A stretch of DNA of 38,916 nucleotides from Pseudomonas_T sp032052615. Its GTDB lineage: Bacteria > Pseudomonadota > Gammaproteobacteria > Pseudomonadales > Pseudomonadaceae. The position numbers were made by a program, and so were the translations under genes. A model generated the notes under the pieces. That model had not been told where the DNA came from. It searched no databases and saw nothing but the letters and a program-made list of their open reading frames with translations. The DNA lies in NCBI GenBank assembly GCA_032052615.1, contig DAMBWF010000021.1, positions 1 to 38,916 on the forward strand. Reading direction: 5' to 3'. Positions 16,135 to 23,822 of this stretch are shown in pieces; position 1 is the first letter of the stretch; each line of letters starts with the position of its first letter.

Positions 16135-16755
16135 ATGATGAAAGCAGCCGAAACCCCACGCCTGTCGCGCATCGTCGAGGACCTCGCCGAGCACGGCTGG
16201 ACGCGCCAGCAGGGCTTCCTGCCCGAAGGTCTGACCCTCGAACTGGCGCGAGAGTGCCGCGCCCGCGCCGCGACCGGCGCCCTGGCGCCCGCGGCGGTCG
16301 GGCGCCGCGCCGGGCAGGAAGTACGCGAGGGGGTGCGCGGCGACCGCATTCAGTGGCTGGAAGCCGGCCAGTCCGCCGCCTGCGACGCCTACCTGGCGCA
16401 CATGGACGCGCTGCGTGGCGCGCTCAACGAGGCGCTGTACCTGGGCCTCGCCGACTACGAATGCCATTTCGCCGCCTACGCCCCCGGCGCCTTCTACGAA
16501 CGCCACCTGGATCGCTTCCGCGACGACGACCGGCGCACGGTCACGGCGGTGTACTACCTCAACGACGGCTGGCGCGCCGAGGACGGCGGCGCCCTGCGCC
16601 TGCACTTCGACGACCATGTTCTGGACGTGCCGCCCGAGGCCGGCTGCCTGGTGGTGTTCCTCTCCGATCGGCTGCCCCATGAAGTCCTGCCGACCCACCG
16701 CGAGCGGCTCTCCCTCACCGGCTGGTTCCGCCGGCGCGGCGAGGGCGTCTGGTAG
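16135..16755 (+). CDS. 2OG-Fe(II) oxygenase (prolyl-hydroxylase-like)
   Basis: The 206-residue protein has the double-stranded beta-helix iron site of 2-oxoglutarate oxygenases: H124-L-D126, H182 in DRLPHEV, and R191 in RLSLTGWF, which would bind 2-oxoglutarate. The YYLND stretch at 140-144 and GGALRLHFDD at 151-160 match the P4Hc/SM-20-like family. The protein substrate is unknown; related Pseudomonas enzymes hydroxylate elongation factor Tu, but that should not be assumed here. Starts at 16135 and 16138 are both possible. No ribosome site is visible. The next gene follows 20 bases downstream and is probably cotranscribed. Confidence 0.88.
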   Translation: MMKAAETPRLSRIVEDLAEHGWTRQQGFLPEGLTLELARECRARAATGALAPAAVGRRAGQEVREGVRGDRIQWLEAGQSAACDAYLAHMDALRGALNEALYLGLADYECHFAAYAPGAFYERHLDRFRDDDRRTVTAVYYLNDGWRAEDGGALRLHFDDHVLDVPPEAGCLVVFLSDRLPHEVLPTHRERLSLTGWFRRRGEGVW

Positions 16756-16775
16756 CCCGTTCACCTGGAGCCACG

Positions 16776-17282
16776 ATGCGAAAAATTCTCGTCAGCCGCT
16801 GCCTGCTGGGCCAGCCGGTGCGCTACGACGGTGGCGCCCACGGCCCGTTCGACCTGTTGCAACGCTGGCAAGCCGAGGGCCGCGTCGTCCCTCTCTGCCC
16901 GGAAGTGACCGGCGGCCTGCCGACGCCGCGTCCGCCGGCGGAGATCCCCGGCGGCCAGGGCGAGTCGGTGCTGGACGGCCTGAGTCCGGTGCTGGACGCG
17001 ACCGGCGCGGACGCCACCCCGGCGTTCCTCGCCGGCGCCGAGGCCGCCCTGGCCCTGGTGGAACGCCACGGCATCCGCCTCGCCGTGCTCAAGGCCCGCA
17101 GCCCGTCCTGTGGCAACCGGGAAACTTACGACGGCACCTTCACCGGCACCCGGGTGCCCGGCGCCGGGGTCACCGCGGCGGCGCTGCGCCGGGCGGGGGT
17201 GCGGGTGTTCAACGAAGGGGAACTGCCCGAGGCGGCCGAAGCGCTGGCGGAACTGGACGCCTCCGGCACGCCCCACGCCTGA
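16776..17282 (+). CDS. DUF523 family protein (YbbK-like)
   Basis: The 168-residue protein belongs to the DUF523 family. Its conserved cysteines are present: C9 in SRCLLG, C41 in PLCPEV and C111 in SPSCG, with the N-terminal LLGQPVRYDGG pattern. Members are small cytosolic proteins whose cysteines may bind a metal or Fe-S cluster; no reaction is established. TGGAG at 16766-16770 gives a good ribosome site five bases before the ATG. It follows the 2OG oxygenase gene by 20 bases. The 130 bases after its stop, before the convergent hydrolase gene, are GC-rich with short repeats of GCGC type and no clear T-run terminator. Confidence 0.87.
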   Translation: MRKILVSRCLLGQPVRYDGGAHGPFDLLQRWQAEGRVVPLCPEVTGGLPTPRPPAEIPGGQGESVLDGLSPVLDATGADATPAFLAGAEAALALVERHGIRLAVLKARSPSCGNRETYDGTFTGTRVPGAGVTAAALRRAGVRVFNEGELPEAAEALAELDASGTPHA

Positions 17283-17412
17283 CCGCCGGGGTCTTCCCCG
17301 CCCTCCCTCGCGAGCAGGCGCGCCGGATGCGCGCTGCCCGGCGAAGCGCCCCAGGGGCACCCGCCTCGGCTACGGGGGCTCGCCACGGGGTTCCCATCGG
17401 CCCGCCCGCGCG

Positions 17413-18354
17413 TCAGCCCAGGCGCTGGTCGAGGAATTCGAAATAACGCTGGCGGATGGCCTCGGTCTCGTTGGCCAAGTGGTGGCGGGCGCCGGGCAGC
17501 AGGAGCAGGTCCGGCCGGTCGAACTTGGCCTCCAGCACCTCCAGGTTGTGCGCCCAATCGACCGTCATGTCGGCGTCGCCCTGGATGACCAGCGGACGCC
17601 ACGAGGAGGCCGGCGCCCCTTCGATGCGGGGAATCCAGCGGTCCAGGGCGCCGACCCAGGCGGTGGGCAGGACCTTCGGTTGCAACGGATCGAGGCGGTG
17701 GACGAACTCGATGAACGCGGCATCCCCCGAATTGACGCTGAAGCGCCGGGGAATCGACGCCACGAACGGCCGCAACAGGCGATAACTCAGCCTCGACCAG
17801 CCCCAGGCGCGGGGCCGGACCAGCGGCGCCAGCAGGATGACCTCTCCCAGCCCGTCGATCGGCGCGCCGGTGAGCAGGCGGTCCAGCACGATCGCCCCGC
17901 CGGTGCTCTGCCCGCACAGGTGCCAGGGGCGCGGCAGGTTCAGCGAGGCGGCCTCGGCGAGCAGCCCCAGCAGGGTCGCCTGGTATTCGGCGAAATCGTC
18001 GATGCTGGCGCGGTTGCCGCTGGACAGGCCATGCCCCGGCAGGTCGCAGGCCAGCACCGCGAAATCGTGCCCCAGCGCCCAATCGACGATATGCCGGTAC
18101 AGGCCCATGTGGTCGTAGTAGCCATGCAGCAGGAGCAGGCTGGCCCGGGGCCGCTCCGGCGTCCACAGTTGCGCCGCCAGGCGATAGCCGGGGATGTCGA
18201 AATGGCCGAGCCGGCTTTGCACGCGAGGGTGGCGCGCGGCGAAATCCAGCCCATAGAAGCGGCGGTAGGCGGCGAAATGGATCGACTCGTCGTTGGCCAC
18301 GGCGAAGGGCCGCAGCGACGGGCTCAATTGGTCGGGGTGGAAGGGTTCGGTCAT
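17413..18354 (-). CDS. Alpha/beta hydrolase, monoacylglycerol-lipase-like
   Basis: This 313-residue protein has the alpha/beta hydrolase triad: S150 in the elbow GQSTGG, an acid near D262 in QGDADMTVDW, and H291/H292 in GARHHLANE. The oxyanion strand reads LLLLHGYYDHMG at 74-84. The family (Serine aminopeptidase S33 / Hydrolase_4) includes monoacylglycerol lipases and lysophospholipases; the natural substrate is unknown. No signal peptide is seen, so it should be cytosolic. The ATG at 18354 begins MTEPFHPDQL. A possible promoter on this strand is TTGCCA (18404-18409) with GAATAT (18381-18386) at 17-base spacing. It diverges from the DUF6436 gene. Confidence 0.88.
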   Translation of the reverse strand: MTEPFHPDQLSPSLRPFAVANDESIHFAAYRRFYGLDFAARHPRVQSRLGHFDIPGYRLAAQLWTPERPRASLLLLHGYYDHMGLYRHIVDWALGHDFAVLACDLPGHGLSSGNRASIDDFAEYQATLLGLLAEAASLNLPRPWHLCGQSTGGAIVLDRLLTGAPIDGLGEVILLAPLVRPRAWGWSRLSYRLLRPFVASIPRRFSVNSGDAAFIEFVHRLDPLQPKVLPTAWVGALDRWIPRIEGAPASSWRPLVIQGDADMTVDWAHNLEVLEAKFDRPDLLLLPGARHHLANETEAIRQRYFEFLDQRLG

Positions 18355-18428
18355 CGAGGGTCCCAGGCGCGCGGCGGACGATATTCTGCCCGGCGCGCCG
18401 GCATGGCAAGCTAGCGCACCGAAACCCG

Positions 18429-19019
18429 ATGGTCCGCCCCATGCGCCCACGCCGCAAGTCCCTCCTCGTCTGCTTTCTCGCGCTGCTCGGCGTGGCCGCC
18501 CTGTACGTCGCCTGGGCCTGGTACCAGGGCCGTTACCTCCGCGCGTTCGACGACCGTCCCACGCTGTTCAGCGGCCAGGCCCTGCGGTTGCCGGCCGCCC
18601 TGGCCGGGCCGGGGCCGGTGCGGGTCGTGCACTTCTGGGACCCCGCCTGCCCTTGCAATGTCGGCAACCAGCAACACCTCGCCACCCTGCTGGAGCGCTT
18701 CGCCTCCCGAGGCGTCGCGTTCTACGCCGTGCAGAAGCCCGGCAGCCACGGCCACCTGCCGGTCACCCTGACCGGCCTGACGGCCCTGGAGAGCCTGCCG
18801 GGGATGGAAGGGCTGCCCGCCAGCCCGGCGGTGGGCATCTGGGACCGCCAGGGCCGCCTGGCCTACTTCGGCCCCTACAGCGAGGGCGCGATCTGCACGT
18901 CGGCCAACAGTTTCATCGAGCCGGTGCTGGAGGCGTTGCTCGCCGGACGCCCGGTGAACGCCGCCAATACCCTGGCGCAGGGATGCTTCTGCGCATGGCG
19001 CGCGCCGACGGGGGCATGA
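18429..19019 (+). CDS. DUF6436 thioredoxin-like membrane-anchored protein
   Basis: The 196-residue protein has one N-terminal membrane helix (about 11-31) and a thioredoxin-fold domain. Where thioredoxins have CxxC it has C74-P-C76 in WDPACPCN. Further cysteines are C156 in GAICTS and the pair C186/C188 in GCFCAW. The layout resembles DUF6436, found mainly in Pseudomonas and relatives. It probably faces the periplasm. A redox role is likely from fold and cysteines but no partner is known. An ATG at 18441 (M5) is an alternative start; neither has a good ribosome site. Confidence 0.78.
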   Translation: MVRPMRPRRKSLLVCFLALLGVAALYVAWAWYQGRYLRAFDDRPTLFSGQALRLPAALAGPGPVRVVHFWDPACPCNVGNQQHLATLLERFASRGVAFYAVQKPGSHGHLPVTLTGLTALESLPGMEGLPASPAVGIWDRQGRLAYFGPYSEGAICTSANSFIEPVLEALLAGRPVNAANTLAQGCFCAWRAPTGA

Positions 19020-19474
19020 ACGCGCCTCGCGGCCCTGGGCGGGGTCGAAGTCGGGTGCGATGACGCCTGATTCCTACTCGATCCATCGCTACGTGGCACA
19101 GAGGGCACTGGCCTGACCCAGGCACAGGCACAGGCACAACCGCCCGACGCTCATGGGCACCGGGCGGCAAGCCGTAGCGGTAACGCCGGCGCTCCGGTCA
19201 CGAGCCGAAATGCCCGCTCATGCCCGGCCCGCTGGATGTCGAATACCAGATCGCCAAGACAGATGAACGTCCATGCCGAGACGGGCACGGACGGGAAGCA
19301 TGGGCGCGGCTACCACGCGACGGCGGGTGACCGAGCCAAGCCTCGCGAGGGTGCGCGTCGATCCACGGGCCGCGCGTCCAGGCTCAGGGCGAAGCGGCAC
19401 AACGCCGCGCGAGGGCCTGGACGTTCCCGGCCACCACGCCGCGCGTGTGCCCCGAGCGTCGGGACGCGGGCATG
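19020..19474. other. Non-coding stretch with nested inverted repeats
   Basis: No convincing gene lies in this 455-base gap between the convergent DUF6436 and pckA genes; open frames there are shadows without ribosome sites. Structures seen are three tandem CAGGCA units (19119-19136), a CCTCGCGAGG palindrome (19341-19350), and a nested hairpin: nine-base arms CGTCCAGGC (19375-19383) and its complement (19415-19423) enclosing GCGGC-ACAAC-GCCGC (19394-19408). The stretch could hold a structured RNA or be a remnant of a rearrangement junction. Confidence 0.5.
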
Positions 19475-19499
19475 AAAAAGCCGCCCGGAGGCGGCTTTT
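19475..19499 (-). terminator. Intrinsic terminator of pckA
   Basis: AAAAGCCGCC (19476-19485) pairs perfectly with GGCGGCTTTT (19490-19499) around a four-base loop. On the minus strand the stem ends in TTTTT, 18 bases after the pckA stop. The opposite strand also ends in TTTT, so it may work in both directions. Confidence 0.92.
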
Positions 19500-19516
19500 C
19501 GACCTTCGGCGCGGGC

Positions 19517-21064
19517 TCAGGCGAGCTGCGGGCCGGCGGCGCGGATGGCGTCGGAGACGCCGTCGAACTTCTTGAAATTCTCGATGAACTTGGCGGCCAG
19601 CTCGGTGGCCGCGGCATCGTAGGCGCCCTTGTCGGACCAGGTGTCGCGGGGGTTGAGCAGCGCGGTATCGACGCCCGGCACGGCCTTGGGCACGTCCAGG
19701 TTGATCACCGGCAGGTGCTCGGTCTCCACCCCTACCAGGGCGCCGCTCTGGATCGCCGCGATCACGCCACGGGTGGTGGGGATGCTGAAGCGCTTGCCGA
19801 CGCCGTAGCCGCCGCCGGTCCAGCCGGTGTTGACCAGGTAGACCTTGGAACCGAAGCCGTTGATGCGCTTGATCAGCAGCTCGGCGTACTCCGCCGCCGG
19901 GCGCGGGAAGAACGGCGCGCCGAAGCAGGTGGAGAAGGTGGACTTGATGCCACCGCCGGAGCCCATCTCGGTGGACCCCACCAGCGCGGTGTAGCCGGAG
20001 AGGAAGTGGTAGGCGGCCTGCTCGTTGTTGAGGATCGACACCGGCGGCAGTACCCCGGTCAGGTCGCAGGTGAGGAAAATCACCGCGTTGGGCTCGCCGC
20101 CACGGTTCAGCTCGGCGCGCTTGTCGATCAGTTCGCGCGGGTAGGCGGCGCGGCTGTTCTGGGTCAGGCTGGCGTCGGCGTAGTCGGGCAGGCGGGTGAT
20201 CGGGTCGAGCACCACGTTTTCCAACACCGCGCCGAACTGGATGGCCTTCCAGATCACCGGCTCGTTCTTCTCGGAGAGGTCGATGCACTTGGCGTAGCAG
20301 CCCCCCTCGATGTTGAACACGGTGCCGACGCCCCAGCCATGCTCGTCGTCGCCGATCAGGTAGCGGCTCTCGTCGGCGGACAGGGTGGTCTTGCCAGTGC
20401 CGGACAGGCCGAAGAACAGGGTCACGTCACCGTCCTCGCCCATGTTGGCGGCGCAGTGCATCGGTAGCACGTCCTTCTCCGGCAGCAGGAAGTTCTGCAC
20501 GGAGAACATCGCCTTCTTCATCTCGCCGGCGTAGCGCATGCCGGCGATCAGCACTTTCTTCTGGGCGAAGTTGAGGATCACGCACCCATCGGAATTGGTG
20601 CCGTCGCGCTCCGGCTCGCAGACGAACCAGGGGGCGTTGAGGATCTGCCACTCGCGGCGGGTTTCCGGGTTGAACGGCTGCGGGTTGATGAACAGGCAGC
20701 GGCCGAAGAGGTTGTGCCAGGCGGTCTCGGTGGTCATCTTGACCGGGATGTAGTGCGCCGGGTCGGAGCCGACATGCACATGGGAGACGAAGCGGTCGCG
20801 CTCGTCCAGGTAGGCTTCGACGCGGCTCCAGAGGGCATCGAACTTGTCCGCCGGGAACGGTCGGTTGATCGGCCCCCAGGCGATGGCTTCGCGGGTGGAG
20901 GGCTCCTCGACGATGAAGCGGTCCACCGGCGAGCGGCCGGTGCGATGGCCGGTGCGGACGACCAGGGAACCGTTGGCGGCCAGCTCGCCTTCGCCACGGC
21001 GGATGGCTTCTTCTATCAGTTGGGCAACGCTGATATCGGTGTACACGGTGGTGGCTTGCGTCAT
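19517..21064 (-). CDS. pckA: Phosphoenolpyruvate carboxykinase (ATP)
   Basis: The 515-residue enzyme converts oxaloacetate and ATP to phosphoenolpyruvate, the entry to gluconeogenesis. Its kinase P-loop GLSGTGKTT is at 219-227. The metal and substrate region has K183/K184 in GEMKKAMF and H203 in PMHCAAN; the GRSPVDRF arginine loop at 43-50 and the acidic LIGDDEHGW at 236-244 complete the ATP-type family pattern. GGGGA lies about seven bases before the ATG. A likely extended -10 promoter with an overlapping near-palindrome sits about 90 bases upstream. It ends at a strong terminator. Confidence 0.98.
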   Translation of the reverse strand: MTQATTVYTDISVAQLIEEAIRRGEGELAANGSLVVRTGHRTGRSPVDRFIVEEPSTREAIAWGPINRPFPADKFDALWSRVEAYLDERDRFVSHVHVGSDPAHYIPVKMTTETAWHNLFGRCLFINPQPFNPETRREWQILNAPWFVCEPERDGTNSDGCVILNFAQKKVLIAGMRYAGEMKKAMFSVQNFLLPEKDVLPMHCAANMGEDGDVTLFFGLSGTGKTTLSADESRYLIGDDEHGWGVGTVFNIEGGCYAKCIDLSEKNEPVIWKAIQFGAVLENVVLDPITRLPDYADASLTQNSRAAYPRELIDKRAELNRGGEPNAVIFLTCDLTGVLPPVSILNNEQAAYHFLSGYTALVGSTEMGSGGGIKSTFSTCFGAPFFPRPAAEYAELLIKRINGFGSKVYLVNTGWTGGGYGVGKRFSIPTTRGVIAAIQSGALVGVETEHLPVINLDVPKAVPGVDTALLNPRDTWSDKGAYDAAATELAAKFIENFKKFDGVSDAIRAAGPQLA

Positions 21065-21150
21065 CGAGATTCCCCATCGGCCGGAGCCGAGTGCTGCAGA
21101 CGGTTTGTAGTGAACGCCGAGGGTTCGCTACGACGATAAAAGTGCGCCGG

Positions 21151-21175
21151 ATTATGCCAGAAAAGCTTTCTCTGG
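21151..21175 (-). promoter_or_regulatory. pckA promoter: extended -10 and overlapping near-palindrome
   Basis: Read on the minus strand, TGGCATAAT (21151-21159) is a strong extended -10, placing transcription start near 21144 and leaving a leader of about 80 bases before pckA. Immediately upstream, 21157-21175 is a 19-base imperfect palindrome with outer arms CCAGA/TCTGG around AAGCTT. It occupies the -35 region, where no TTGACA-like box exists, so it may be an operator. Confidence 0.5.
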
Positions 21176-21251
21176 GTAGAAACCTCCGGTCAGCGAGGCG
21201 GCAACCTGACCGCAAGGACGATTTCGGTCACGAAGACGCCCCGCTCTGGCC

Positions 21252-22145
21252 TCAATGTCGGGTATCGGACGGCGCGCCACTGCCGCCGCCGGCGAACAAT
21301 TGGGCGACGTCGGCGGCGTCGAAGGGATAGCGCTGATTGCAGAACTGGCAGTCGATCACCACCTCGCCGCCCTGCTCGCGCAGGAGCTGCTCGGCGTCGG
21401 CGCGGCCCAGGCTCACCAGGGCGGCGGCGGAACGCTCGCGGGAGCAACTGCAGCGAAAGCGCAGCGGGCGCGGGTCGAACAGCCGCACCGCTTCCTCGTG
21501 GTAGAGGCGGTGCAGCAGGGTGAGGTTGTCCAGGCCGAGCATTTCCTCGGCGGTGAGGGTGTCGGCCAGGGTGGTCAGGTGCTGCCAGCCGGCGGCTCGG
21601 GCTTCCGGGTCCCGCACGCGTTCCGGCGGCAATGCCTGCAACAGCAGGCCCCGGGCGCGGCGGCCGTCGGCGCTGAGCCAGAAGCGCGAGGGCAATTGTT
21701 CGGATTGGGCGAAGTAACCGGACAGGCAGTCCGCCAGGGTATCCCCCTGGAGAGCGACGATGCCCTGGTAGCGCTGGCCGGCGCGGGGGTCGACGGTGAG
21801 GGTGAGCATCCCCTCGGGCATCAGGTCGCGCAGCCCGGCGCTGACGGAAATCGCCTCGGCGTCGTAGCGGGCGATGCCCCGCAGGTCGCCGTCGCTGGAG
21901 CACTCCACCATCAGCAGGGGCACGGCGCCTTCCGAGCGCGCCTGCAGTACCAGCAATCCGTCGAATTTCAGGGTCCCCACCAGCAGCGCGGCGGCGGCCA
22001 GCATCTCGCCGAGCAGTTGCGCCACCGGCTCCGGGTAGGCGTGCTTGGCCAGGACATGGCCATAGCTTTCCTCAAGGGCCACCAGCTCGCCACGGACATC
22101 GGTGTCATCGAACAGGAAGCGCTGAGTGTGATCGGGCACGGACAT
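21252..22145 (-). CDS. hslO: Redox-regulated chaperone Hsp33
   Basis: The 297-residue protein is Hsp33, a cytosolic holdase chaperone switched on by oxidation. Its zinc switch is intact: C232-S-C234 and C266-Q-F-C269. N-terminal family patterns are GELVALEESY at 19-28 and the LLGEMLAAAALL helix at 44-55. The ATG at 22145 gives the usual length; the frame is open ten codons further to 22175. Neither site has a strong ribosome sequence. It lies 187 bases upstream of pckA on the same strand, the order seen in P. aeruginosa. TATAAC (minus strand, within 22180-22190) may be its -10 box. Confidence 0.96.
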   Translation of the reverse strand: MSVPDHTQRFLFDDTDVRGELVALEESYGHVLAKHAYPEPVAQLLGEMLAAAALLVGTLKFDGLLVLQARSEGAVPLLMVECSSDGDLRGIARYDAEAISVSAGLRDLMPEGMLTLTVDPRAGQRYQGIVALQGDTLADCLSGYFAQSEQLPSRFWLSADGRRARGLLLQALPPERVRDPEARAAGWQHLTTLADTLTAEEMLGLDNLTLLHRLYHEEAVRLFDPRPLRFRCSCSRERSAAALVSLGRADAEQLLREQGGEVVIDCQFCNQRYPFDAADVAQLFAGGGSGAPSDTRH

Positions 22146-22231
22146 GGGCGGGGACTCGCAAGATGACAAAGGCATGACCGGCCGTTATAAAGCGCGCCAT
22201 CACCCGTCGATTAGAGGAAATACCGGATTTT

Positions 22232-23032
22232 ATGGTTAAACCCGACCTGTTCCAAGCGCAATGGCGCTGGCCACGCTTCCTCTTCTGCCACCTCTTCGCC
22301 GCCGCGCTGCTGGGCCTGTGGCTGTTCGAGCCGGTGCGGGCGAGCTTCTTCGCCTTCGATACCCAGCTCTTCCAGGCGCTCAACGCGCCGCTGGCGGATC
22401 ACACGGTCTGGCGGCATGTCTGGGCCATCGCCAGCCTGCGCCCGTTCGACGCGCTGGTCGGGCTGATCCTGCTCTGCCTGCTGATTCGCGGCGACTGGCT
22501 GTACCCGGCGGTGCAAGCCCGGGCCGCGCTGCTGGGGTTCGTCGCGACCCTGGTGGTGCTGCTGGTGATCCGCGTGCTGTTCGCCAAGCTGGTGAAATAC
22601 ACCGGCTGGCAACACGCCAGCCCCAGCGAGCGCGTCCCCGGCTCGATACGCCTGTCGGACTACTTCCCCGACTGGGAACACCGCTTCGAACTCAAGGACC
22701 GCTCCAGCCGCAGCTTTCCCGGCGACCACGCCTCGGTGCTGATGATCTGGGCGCTGTTCCTCGGTTGCTTCGTGCGCACCGCCTGGCAAGGGCTGCTGGT
22801 GGGCGCGGTGGCGGTGCTGTTCATGCTGCCGCGCCTGGTGGCCGGCGCCCACTGGGCCTCGGACGACTACATCGGCGGCCTGGCGATGGCGCTGCTGGCC
22901 CTGGCCTGGTCGATGTACACGCCCTTCGCCGCCTGGGCCAGCGCCTGGCTGTCGCGGCTCACCGCGCCGCTGTTCCGCCTGCTCGCGCGGGTGCCGGTGC
23001 TGAACCGCCTGAGCGTGGTGCGGCTGCCCTGA
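22232..23032 (+). CDS. PAP2-family membrane phosphatase with atypical motif 2
   Basis: The 266-residue inner-membrane protein has about six hydrophobic segments (16-34, 70-86, 98-118, 168-185, 188-203, 216-230). It carries the PAP2 third motif as R201-x5-H207-x3-D211 (RLVAGAHWASD). The second motif reads SRSFPGDH at 159-166, where classical members have PSGH. The first motif is not clear. PAP2 proteins of this type remove or transfer phosphate on lipids such as undecaprenyl diphosphate or lipid A (LpxT-like), on the periplasmic face. The substrate cannot be decided here. It diverges from hslO across 86 bases; a possible ribosome site AGAGGA is distant from the ATG. Confidence 0.82.
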   Translation: MVKPDLFQAQWRWPRFLFCHLFAAALLGLWLFEPVRASFFAFDTQLFQALNAPLADHTVWRHVWAIASLRPFDALVGLILLCLLIRGDWLYPAVQARAALLGFVATLVVLLVIRVLFAKLVKYTGWQHASPSERVPGSIRLSDYFPDWEHRFELKDRSSRSFPGDHASVLMIWALFLGCFVRTAWQGLLVGAVAVLFMLPRLVAGAHWASDDYIGGLAMALLALAWSMYTPFAAWASAWLSRLTAPLFRLLARVPVLNRLSVVRLP

Positions 23033-23065
23033 GGGCGGCCGGCCGCTGGCCGAAGCGACGGCGCC

Positions 23066-23093
23066 GGTGGAAAACGCTTCGCGGTTTTCCACC
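23066..23093. repeat. Dispersed Pseudomonas-type intergenic stem-loop repeat
   Basis: Ten-base perfect arms GGTGGAAAAC and GTTTTCCACC enclose GCTTCGCG. On the minus strand it reads GGTAGGGTGGAAAAC and onward, a pattern I remember as a common short intergenic repeat in Pseudomonas and Azotobacter genomes. It lies between the convergent PAP2 and hslR genes and could act as a two-way terminator although it lacks long T-runs. Confidence 0.6.
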
Positions 23094-23127
23094 CTACCGG
23101 CCTGGCGGGTGGGGCATGCCCGCGCGC

Positions 23128-23147
23128 GCCCGACGGTGCCGTCGGGC
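23128..23147. terminator. Second hairpin between PAP2 and hslR genes
   Basis: Nine-base arms GCCCGACGG (23128-23136) and CCGTCGGGC (23139-23147) are exact complements two bases apart. It lies 21 bases after the hslR stop on the minus strand. No T-run follows on either side, so it is probably a 3'-end stem or weak terminator. Confidence 0.45.
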
Positions 23148-23167
23148 AGCCGCGCCGGCGGACGCGC

Positions 23168-23566
<399 letters not shown>

Positions 23567-23756
23567 CCCGATCTCCTTCGCTCACGCCCGGCGAACCCGG
23601 GCGCCCGATGGTAACGACTCGTCGCGCCGGGCGAAATTCCACGCAAGGCGAGCGCACCTCGTCCGGAGTGCGGTTGTCATACGCCATGATTAGAATGCCG
23701 CGGGCCGCCCCGCCGGCTCACGCGCCTCGAGGCGCGGCGAAAGAGGAGAGACCCAC

Positions 23757-23822
23757 TTGTCCGCCATCGAGACCGTGCGCGATCCGCGCACCGGCGCGGC
23801 TCCCGCGAGGCGCGCGCCATGA
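23757..23822 (+). CDS. Possible TTG-initiated 21-codon leader ORF of the rimK operon
   Basis: AGAGGAG at 23742-23748 is the strongest ribosome site in this gap. Eight bases later a TTG opens 21 codons (MSAIETVRDPRTGAAPARRA, then P) that end in a TGA overlapping the protease ATG (ATGA at 23819-23822). The overlap repeats the pattern of the next two junctions, suggesting translational coupling. It could be a real short peptide, a ribosome-loading leader, or chance. The protease gene itself has only a weak GAGG before its ATG. Confidence 0.35.
   Translation: MSAIETVRDPRTGAAPARRAP

Noticed and set aside
19119..19136. CAGGCA triplication as a CRISPR or larger tandem repeat
   Set aside because: Only three six-base units without spacers; too short for an array.
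22146..22231. Sigma-32 heat-shock promoter for hslO
   Set aside because: No CTTGAA-type -35 with CCCCAT-type -10 at proper spacing; only a TATAAC box is visible.
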